From contig DAOTYX010000038.1 of NCBI GenBank assembly GCA_034434635.1, positions 1 to 21,700 on the forward strand: a stretch of DNA of 21,700 nucleotides, in the 5' to 3' direction. Positions 15,602-21,700 of this stretch are shown in pieces. Every line of letters starts with the position of its first letter. Within the stretch, counting starts at the first letter, position 1. The DNA comes from DAOTYX01 sp034434635. Its GTDB lineage: Bacteria; Chloroflexota; Anaerolineae; B4-G1; DUEL01. The position numbers and the translations under genes are program-made. Under the pieces are notes generated by a model. The model had not been told where the DNA came from, made no database searches, and worked only from the letters and a program-made list of their open reading frames with translations.

Positions 15602-18600
15602 GTGAACGGAAGCAAATCAGGCCGCAGGATCCTGTTCAATCTCTTTCTGGCGGTAATGGCATGGCTGCTGGCCGTTGCCACGCCAGCGTTGGCTGCTGGC
15701 GAGACCGGCACTTTCACCGGTCTGGGCCCCTATGCCAACGTCTCCGGCACGCTGAACGGCGCGCCGGTCACTTACACCGCTGGCACAATGAAGTTCCAGT
15801 TCTCCGGCGGTCCTCTGGCGCCCGCCTTCTGCACGGACCTGCGTCACCACGTCTCCTCAGGCGACACGTTCGTGACCAGCGACGAGGTGATGGCCTGCCC
15901 CGTTCGCTGGCTCCTGCTCCACTACCCGCCTCGCCTGAGCGGCTACACCCCCTGGCCCGACCGTGCTGATGCGCTGTCCAACATCGGCCAGGAGATGGCG
16001 GCCCGCCAGGCGGCCGTGTGGTACTTCTCCGACGGCTTCATCCCCGATATCTCCACCACCATCGGCAGCCGGGCGTGGGCGATCATCAACGCTGTCCCCA
16101 CCGACCCGTGCGCGGCGGACCAGCCAGCGCTGAGCCTGACCCCCGCCAGCGCCGTCAACCCGGTCAACGCCACGCAGACCTTCACTGTTACCGTCACTCG
16201 CGGCGGGCTGCCGGTGAGCGGGCAGGTGGTGAACCTCTCCGCCGACCACGGCACGCCGGTCCCGGCGACCGTCACCACCAACGAGCAGGGCCAGGCGACC
16301 TTCACCCTCACCTATAATGTGCCTGACACGACCTCGCGCGTTACCGCCATCGCTCAGATGTCCCTGCCGGTGGGCACGATCTTCGTCGGCACGCAGGCCA
16401 ACAAGCAGAAACTGGTGCTGGGCCAGGAGACCCCCGGCGCGGTGCAGGCGGAGGCCATGGCTCTCTGGACAGGCACCGGTTCGGTCACCACGCTCAGTTT
16501 CGACGACTACAACATGAGCGGCACGCACGACGCCGGGGAGCCGCTGTTGAGCGGGTGGACGGTGAGCCTGTACCGCTTCAGCGGTGGTTCCTGGTCGCTG
16601 GTGCAGAGCCGCACCACCGACGCCGCGGGCATCGCCCGCTTCACCGGCCTCAGCGCCGCTACCTACCGCGTGGAGGAGACCATGCCCGCTGGCTGGTCCG
16701 CCACCACGCCGCTCTCCTATGAGTTTACTCTGGCGGTTGACGAGAGCCGCGACTTCGCCTTCGGGCAGATCAAACTGCCGGTGATCATCGGCCACGTCTT
16801 CCAGGACGACGATCTCGACGCTGTAGCCGACCCGACGGAAGCGGCGCTGGCCGGCTGGGAACTGCAACTGTACCGTCAGGATGGCACCTTCGTTATCGGT
16901 ATGCAGGGGGTGACAGGGGCTGATGGCGCGGTGATCTTCAGTTCCCACCCCACGCGCCAGCCGCCTGAGATCCTCGCCGGCACCTACTTCGTCCAGGAGA
17001 CCCTCCAGGCGGGCTGGTATGCCACCACCGGCGTCAGCCGGACCGTGACGGTGGCCTCCGGCGATGTCGGCCACGCCTGGCTGGGCAATGTCCATCCCGA
17101 ACCAGCGCTGACGATCCAGAAAACCGGTCCGGCGATGGCTCACGAGGGGGACGCCATCACCTATGCTTTCACCGTCACCAACACCGGCAACGTCCCCTTG
17201 ATGGGTGTCACTGTCAGCGACCCGCTGCTGGGCGGCGCGGTCTGCGCGCTGGGCACGCTCGACCCCGGCCAGGCTCAGTCCTGCAGCGCCGCCTATGTCA
17301 TCCCCTCGCCCACTCCGGGGACGCTGGCCAACACCGCTACCGCCTCTGGCTACGAGCCGTACCTTCTGACCCCGGCTCAGGCGCAGGACGGGCATACCAT
17401 CACGGTTCTCCACCCGGCGGTGAGCCTGACCGCCACGGGACCAGCCCAGGCGCACGAGGGGGACGCGCTCACCTACACGGTGACGGTGGAGAACGCCGGC
17501 GACACTTCCTTGGACGTGGACGTTCCGCTGCCCGATGGCAGCCACTGGACGGGAACGCTGCCGGTTGGCGGGAGCGCCTCCTTCGAGGCCGGCGCGACCG
17601 TGCCCGCGGGCGTGGATCCCTATGGGGTGACCTTCACGGTCACGGGGGTGGATGCGCTGGGCGGCGTGGTGGGAGATAGCGACACGGTGAACACGGATGT
17701 GCTCCATCCGCTCCTGGCCCTCTCCCTCTCTCCTTCGGCCAGCGAGATCTACGCCGGTCAGCCGGTCTTCCTGACCCTCAGCGTGACCAACCTCAGCGCC
17801 GACACCGTGCTCTACAACGTCACCGTCACCAACGGCCCCGCTGGCGCCCCACACCTGGTCTGCGTGATCGCCCAACTGGGGGCCGGGCAGACGGCCGAAT
17901 GTCAGGACTTTGCCGCGCCGCTGGAGACGACCCTCTACGCCGGCGCAGCCTTCGGCTTCGACGCGCTGGGCGGCCGGGCGGACGACGACGCTTCGACTAC
18001 GGTGACGGTCCTGGGCGAGGTGCCCGACCCCGATGACCCGGAGGGGGACGCTGATGGCGACGGCATCCCCAACTATCAGGACGATGACGATGACGACGAT
18101 GGCATTCCCGATACCCTCGAAGGAGACGGCGACGCGGACGGGGATGGCATCCCCAACTTCCGGGACAGCGACTCCGACGATGACGGCATCCCCGACGCGG
18201 TGGAGGGTGCGGGCGACGCGGACGGCGACGGCCTGCCAAACTTCATAGACCTGGACTCCGACGATGACGGCATCCCCGACGCGGTGGAGGGTGCGGGCGA
18301 CGCGGACGGCGACGGCCTGCCGAACTTCCTGGACCTGGACTCCGACGATGACGGCATCCCCGACGCGGTGGAGGGTGCGGGCGATGCGGACGGCGACGGC
18401 CTGCCGAACTTCCTGGACCTGGACTCCGACGATGACGGCATCCCTGACGCGGTGGAGGGTGCGGATGACGCGGACGGCGACAGTCTGCCGAACTTCCTGG
18501 ACCTGGACTCCGACGATGATGGCATCCCTGACGCGGTCGAGGCGGGGAATGACCCCGAGCACCCGGTGGACACCGACGGCGACGGCATCCCCGATTTCCT

Positions 18601-18985
18601 GGATGGCGACTCCGATGGCGACGGCGTTCCCGACGCGGTGGAGGGGACCGGCGACAGCGACGAGGATGGCGTCCCCGCCTACCTGGACGGCGATTCCGAC
18701 GGCGATGGGTTGCTGGACAGCCAGGAGTGGAGCACCGGGCCGGATGACCCGTTGATCGGCTGCACGGCGGACGCCCCCGTGTGTTTCGCCAATGATGCCG
18801 ATGGGGATGGCACCCCCAACTTCCTGGACACCGACAGCGATGGAGATGGCTTCTCCGATGGGGAAGAGGGCATCGGCGACTGGGACAACGATGGCATCCC
18901 CGACTGGCTCGATACAGACATCGTCGGCCCCACCACGCGGACCTTCTACTGCTACCTCCCCCTCGTGATGTACGGCGGGCGGTAG
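15602..18985 (+). CDS. Large secreted surface protein with candidate Cys-Gln thioester domain and TSP3-like calcium repeats
   Basis: I place the start at the GTG at 15602 (1127 residues), with GGGGGAG upstream and a signal peptide immediately following (hydrophobic core LFLAVMAWLLAVA, cleavage after ALA near 31). The frame runs up to 15467, but that part spans the promoter. Residues about 35-170 resemble a thioester/TQXA domain: C77 in AFCTDL and Q136 in ARQAAVWYFSDG could form an internal Cys-Gln thioester. An Ig-like module follows (about 175-260), then two SdrD-B-like modules (about 295-385 and 388-495) and three DUF11-like repeats beginning near 500, 604 and 701 (TNTGNVPLMGVTVSD). The Asp-rich TSP3-like tract DSDDDGIPD spans about 808-1108, and the C-terminus ends YLPLVMYGGR. 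Likely a cell-surface adhesin or matrix protein stabilised by calcium. Domain calls are from motif reading; the thioester awaits proof. Confidence 0.83.
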   Translation: MNGSKSGRRILFNLFLAVMAWLLAVATPALAAGETGTFTGLGPYANVSGTLNGAPVTYTAGTMKFQFSGGPLAPAFCTDLRHHVSSGDTFVTSDEVMACPVRWLLLHYPPRLSGYTPWPDRADALSNIGQEMAARQAAVWYFSDGFIPDISTTIGSRAWAIINAVPTDPCAADQPALSLTPASAVNPVNATQTFTVTVTRGGLPVSGQVVNLSADHGTPVPATVTTNEQGQATFTLTYNVPDTTSRVTAIAQMSLPVGTIFVGTQANKQKLVLGQETPGAVQAEAMALWTGTGSVTTLSFDDYNMSGTHDAGEPLLSGWTVSLYRFSGGSWSLVQSRTTDAAGIARFTGLSAATYRVEETMPAGWSATTPLSYEFTLAVDESRDFAFGQIKLPVIIGHVFQDDDLDAVADPTEAALAGWELQLYRQDGTFVIGMQGVTGADGAVIFSSHPTRQPPEILAGTYFVQETLQAGWYATTGVSRTVTVASGDVGHAWLGNVHPEPALTIQKTGPAMAHEGDAITYAFTVTNTGNVPLMGVTVSDPLLGGAVCALGTLDPGQAQSCSAAYVIPSPTPGTLANTATASGYEPYLLTPAQAQDGHTITVLHPAVSLTATGPAQAHEGDALTYTVTVENAGDTSLDVDVPLPDGSHWTGTLPVGGSASFEAGATVPAGVDPYGVTFTVTGVDALGGVVGDSDTVNTDVLHPLLALSLSPSASEIYAGQPVFLTLSVTNLSADTVLYNVTVTNGPAGAPHLVCVIAQLGAGQTAECQDFAAPLETTLYAGAAFGFDALGGRADDDASTTVTVLGEVPDPDDPEGDADGDGIPNYQDDDDDDDGIPDTLEGDGDADGDGIPNFRDSDSDDDGIPDAVEGAGDADGDGLPNFIDLDSDDDGIPDAVEGAGDADGDGLPNFLDLDSDDDGIPDAVEGAGDADGDGLPNFLDLDSDDDGIPDAVEGADDADGDSLPNFLDLDSDDDGIPDAVEAGNDPEHPVDTDGDGIPDFLDGDSDGDGVPDAVEGTGDSDEDGVPAYLDGDSDGDGLLDSQEWSTGPDDPLIGCTADAPVCFANDADGDGTPNFLDTDSDGDGFSDGEEGIGDWDNDGIPDWLDTDIVGPTTRTFYCYLPLVMYGGR
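18170..18541 (+). repeat. 84-bp tandem repeats encoding 28-residue calcium-type units
   Basis: Units start with GACTCCGACGATGA at 18170, 18254, 18338, 18422 and 18506, exactly 84 bases apart; the fifth is partial. Units 2 and 3 differ at one base, and the others at a handful. Each encodes a D-rich unit with DSDDDGIPDAVEG and DADGDGLPNF. More diverged units flank the array on both sides. Confidence 0.95.
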
Positions 18986-19041
18986 CGGTCTCGCCAACTG
19001 CCTGTTGGACAGGAATCCGCAGGGTGGTTTTGTGGTCTTCT

Positions 19042-19072
19042 CTGCCCCTCTTCGCGTTGCGAGGAGGGGCAG
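19042..19072 (+). terminator. Strong stem-loop downstream of the surface-protein gene
   Basis: CTGCCCCTCTTCGC (19042-19055) pairs with GCGAGGAGGGGCAG (19059-19072) across a GTT loop: 14 pairs including one G-U. It lies 57 bases after the stop codon. Only TTGTCAAT follows, without a clean U-tract, so termination efficiency is uncertain; it could instead act as an mRNA-end stabiliser. Confidence 0.55.
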
Positions 19073-19099
19073 TTGTCAATAAGGAAAACGGCTCATAAC
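19073..19099 (+). promoter_or_regulatory. Weak candidate promoter for the beta-helix protein
   Basis: TTGTCA (19073-19078) is followed by a 15-base spacer and CATAAC (19094-19099). The spacing is short and the -10 imperfect. It begins directly after the stem-loop, which would let the downstream gene be expressed independently. Confidence 0.3.
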
Positions 19100-19117
19100 T
19101 GACGAGAGGAGTGCGAC

Positions 19118-21700
19118 ATGCGACAACTGAAGCGAGTTCTCATCCCGTTCACCATCGCTCTCTGTGTGATGGCGGGCCTGGCTGTGCTGCTGGCCGCGCC
19201 GGTCCGCGCCGCCAGCCTGACTGTCAACAGCCTGATTGACGAAGCGGATGACGGTCAGTGCGGCGGGTCGGGCAACCCCGGCGGCGACGCCGACTGCACC
19301 CTGCGGGAGGCTATTGGCTACGCCAACTCCCACTCCGGCGTGGACAGCATCACCTTCAGCAGCGGCGGCATCATCACGATCACGCAGGGGACGCTGACCA
19401 TCAGCGACAACGGCACCACCATTGACGGCGACCTGAACAATGACGGCGTCCCCGAAGTCGAAGTGCGCTACAGCAGCGGCACCGTGGGAACGGACAGTGG
19501 CCTGATCGTGGTGCGCACCTCGGACAACCGCATCGAGGGGCTGGCGGTCACCAACTCGCCCTATAGCGGCATCTACATCGCCGGGTCGGGGACGGTGGCC
19601 GACAACAACGTCATCGCCAACTGCTGGCTGGGCCTGGATCTGACCGGTGCGGCGCGTGGGAATACCAAGCATGGGGTGCGTATCGTCTATGCGGCTGGCC
19701 CGGGCAGCAGCGCGGCGAACAACACGGTGCAGGAGAGTGTGGTCTCCGGCAACAGCGGGCGCGGCGTCAGCCTGCAGGGGCCTGTGGGCACGCAACTGCT
19801 GAGCAACACCGTCGGCCTCGACCCTACCGGCGTCTTTACGCGCGCGAACGGTACGAGTGGCATCTACATCGATGCTCCCACCACCACGGTGCGCGGGAAC
19901 CGCATCGCTGGCAACACCGGTTCGGGAATCTACATCACCGCTACGCAGCATGTGAGCGTCCTCAACAACATCATCGGCTTGAACGTGACCAATGGTGCTG
20001 CCCCCAACCGGGGCACCGCCGGCATCTACATGCTCAGGAACGGGCAGGATATCACCATCCGCGGCAACACCATCTCTGCCAACACTTACAACGGCATCTA
20101 CCTGGGGCCGGGTAGCCACAACGTGACCATCGCCGGCAACTTCATCGGCACGGACCCTACAGGGACGCTGGCCCGTGGCAACGGCCGCGCGACCAACCGG
20201 GACGGCATCCAGCTCAACGATGCTTATGACAATATCATCGGCGGCCCCAACGATGCCGACCGCAACATCATCGCCCATAACGGGCGGGCGGGGGTCTTCA
20301 TCGCTGGCGAGAATGCCGACAACAACGTGGTGTGGAACAACTACATCGGCACCGATGTCACCGGTCTTGTGGACATGGGCAACGGTGATGGAGGCTCAAC
20401 GCAGGATAGTGGGGACGGCGGCGTCTACATCTACAACGGGGCAGACAACAACGTCATCCGTGAGAACCGCGTCAGTTACAACTACGTCGGCCTGCGGCTC
20501 GACGGCGGCATCTCCTCGCTGGTGGTGCCTCCGCAGGGCAACCGCTTCCTCACGAACACCATCTCCTACAACGACAAGTACGGCATTGCCTGCCAGACTA
20601 CCCATCGCAACATCACCGCCACCACCCCGATCTCGGGTGACAACCTGATTCAGGGCAACGTCATCACCGAGACCGGGCGCGGCTGTTCCCAAACCTGGTG
20701 TTCCGGCATCGGCATCTTCAACTACGGCGCGTCGCCGCGTATCGTCTCCAACACCATCAGCCGCAACATCGGCTTCGGCATCGTCAACGGGGTCAGTTTC
20801 GGCACGGACGGGCCGGAGAATGGGGCAGACGATCTCCTGTCCATCCCCTACATCGCCGGCAACATCATCAGCAGCAACGGCAACGAGGGCATCCGCTCCC
20901 GTGACACAGCGCCGCTCAACCGCACGACGCTGTTGACCGACAACACCTTCATCAACAACAGCGGCGAGGCGCACATCTCCCAGCGCTGGTTCGTCGCCGT
21001 GGAGGTGGTCAGCGGGACGCAGACGATCACCAGCGGGTTGCACGTCACCATCACCCGCCAGGGCGGAGGCGACCCGTGTCCCATCGGCTCCTGCACCGGC
21101 AGCGCTTTCGACTCCGCCGGCGGCGGCAACGGCATCTGGGGGCCGACAGGCATCTCCTATGATAACGTTGAGAACTTCTCCAATGGGGCTACCACCTGGT
21201 TCGAGGTGCTCGAGTACGAGGTGACCTGGAACGGCGTCCTGGTGCCCTACACCTCCCATCTGGTGCAAGTCGGCGGCGCCTACGAGGGCACCCGCTACTT
21301 CGACTTCGATGGCGTGACCACCACACAGGAGATCTCCGGCGACGTCAACCTGCCCTTCTGCCGCGCCACCGGCATCCTGAGCGACCCCAACCACCGCCTG
21401 TGCCGCTACCAGATCGGCCAGGTGGACGTCTTCGGCTCCTTCGGCGACGGGGACTGGGATGATGATACCATCCCCGACGAGGTCGAGGGTACCGGCGACA
21501 CCGACGGCGACGGCGTGCCGGACTACCAGGACGAGGACTCCGATAATGACGGCATCCCCGACGAGGTCGAGGGGACAGGGGACGCCGACGGCGATACCGT
21601 CCCCAACTTCCAGGACTCCGACGCCGACGGCGACGGCATCCCTGACGCGGTCGAGGCCGGCGATGACCCCGACAACCCGGTGGACACCGACGGCGACAAC
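19118..21700 (+). CDS. Secreted CSLREA-type right-handed beta-helix protein with TSP3-like tail (partial, C-terminus off window)
   Basis: The frame is open from the ATG at 19118, with AGAGGAG seven bases upstream, to the right edge: 861 codons. A signal peptide is clear (MRQLKRVLIP, hydrophobic core, APVRAA near 27-32). Residues about 33-75 match a CSLREA-like start, including C60 in DADCTLREAIGYAN. From about 90 to 620 there are parallel-beta-helix rungs rich in Asn and Gly, such as NNVIANCWLGLDLTG, NYIGTDVTG and NTISANTYNGIYL. A non-helix domain follows (about 620-770), then 28-residue Asp-rich units (IPDEVEGTGDTDGDGVPDY). Beta-helices of this type often bind or cleave polysaccharide, but no catalytic set is recognisable here; a structural or adhesive role is equally likely. 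The calcium-type tail matches that of the preceding gene, suggesting related surface proteins. Confidence 0.87.
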   Translation, partial: MRQLKRVLIPFTIALCVMAGLAVLLAAPVRAASLTVNSLIDEADDGQCGGSGNPGGDADCTLREAIGYANSHSGVDSITFSSGGIITITQGTLTISDNGTTIDGDLNNDGVPEVEVRYSSGTVGTDSGLIVVRTSDNRIEGLAVTNSPYSGIYIAGSGTVADNNVIANCWLGLDLTGAARGNTKHGVRIVYAAGPGSSAANNTVQESVVSGNSGRGVSLQGPVGTQLLSNTVGLDPTGVFTRANGTSGIYIDAPTTTVRGNRIAGNTGSGIYITATQHVSVLNNIIGLNVTNGAAPNRGTAGIYMLRNGQDITIRGNTISANTYNGIYLGPGSHNVTIAGNFIGTDPTGTLARGNGRATNRDGIQLNDAYDNIIGGPNDADRNIIAHNGRAGVFIAGENADNNVVWNNYIGTDVTGLVDMGNGDGGSTQDSGDGGVYIYNGADNNVIRENRVSYNYVGLRLDGGISSLVVPPQGNRFLTNTISYNDKYGIACQTTHRNITATTPISGDNLIQGNVITETGRGCSQTWCSGIGIFNYGASPRIVSNTISRNIGFGIVNGVSFGTDGPENGADDLLSIPYIAGNIISSNGNEGIRSRDTAPLNRTTLLTDNTFINNSGEAHISQRWFVAVEVVSGTQTITSGLHVTITRQGGGDPCPIGSCTGSAFDSAGGGNGIWGPTGISYDNVENFSNGATTWFEVLEYEVTWNGVLVPYTSHLVQVGGAYEGTRYFDFDGVTTTQEISGDVNLPFCRATGILSDPNHRLCRYQIGQVDVFGSFGDGDWDDDTIPDEVEGTGDTDGDGVPDYQDEDSDNDGIPDEVEGTGDADGDTVPNFQDSDADGDGIPDAVEAGDDPDNPVDTDGDN
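21470..21700 (+). repeat. 84-bp-period calcium-type repeats in the beta-helix protein tail
   Basis: The ATCCC(C/T)GACG(A/C)GGTCGAGG segment recurs at 21470, 21554 and 21638, exactly 84 bases apart, the same period and register as the array at 18170-18541. The units are more diverged from one another than in the first gene. The array continues past the window edge. Confidence 0.85.

Noticed and set aside
18170..18541. Regular repeats resembling a CRISPR array
   Set aside because: Units are contiguous 84-mers without unique spacers, all in frame inside a protein; no cas gene is present.
15857..18997. Very long (1046-codon) open frame on the minus strand
   Set aside because: It lies fully antisense to the secreted surface protein, whose sense frame has a signal peptide and clear domains. 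Its Val/Gly/Arg/His-rich translation is what antisense of Asp- and Thr-rich GC-biased coding gives.
19076..21394. Long minus-strand open frames opposite the beta-helix gene
   Set aside because: Shadows of the plus-strand frame; low-complexity Val/Ala/Asp/Gly translations, no recognisable domain.

Overview
This is a GC-rich bacterial window in two divergent blocks. The gene content best fits a Chloroflexota genome, probably Anaerolineae-like. Three things point there: a TPR protein with a disordered tail of [LIV]PxWL motifs, large CSLREA/beta-helix and calcium-repeat surface proteins with a YLPLV-type C-terminus, and the SWIM-SNF2, MuiA and isoprenoid-gene mixture. The lineage is an inference from family resemblance; there is no rRNA or tRNA to confirm it.

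Minus-strand block (14610 down to 1). Ten genes point left. In transcription order they are: an M28-family lipoprotein peptidase, a DapL-like PLP aminotransferase, a geranylgeranyl-reductase-family flavoprotein, a CruF/DUF422 carotenoid-biosynthesis membrane protein, a ferredoxin-fused CrtI-like FAD oxidoreductase, a MuiA-family DUF4139 protein, a proline-repeat lipoprotein with FG-GAP-like loops, an AcuC/HDAC-family deacetylase, a SWIM-SNF2 helicase, and a TPR/PDWL protein cut by the left edge. Gaps from the peptidase through the deacetylase are 40 bases or fewer, with one GTGA stop/start overlap, so these genes are probably one transcript starting at the promoter at 14620-14647. The TPR gene has its own good promoter (1621-1648).

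Plus-strand block (14781 to 21700). An OmpR/PhoB-type response regulator with no kinase beside it is followed by two very large secreted proteins. The first has a candidate Cys-Gln thioester domain, SdrD-B-like and DUF11-like modules, a long Asp-rich thrombospondin-3-like repeat tract and a YLPLV C-terminus. The second is a CSLREA right-handed beta-helix protein ending in the same 28-residue calcium-type repeat, and it runs off the right edge. The 170-base divergent region between the blocks holds two back-to-back promoters and a 24-base inverted repeat that could be a shared operator.

Working together: the GGR/CruF/ferredoxin-CrtI trio looks like an isoprenoid or carotenoid tailoring module in which the fused ferredoxin may feed electrons to reductive steps. 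The plus-strand genes look like a regulated cell-surface or adhesion module. No CRISPR array, insertion sequence, phage gene, tRNA or rRNA was seen, and no stretch over 300 bases lacks a gene.
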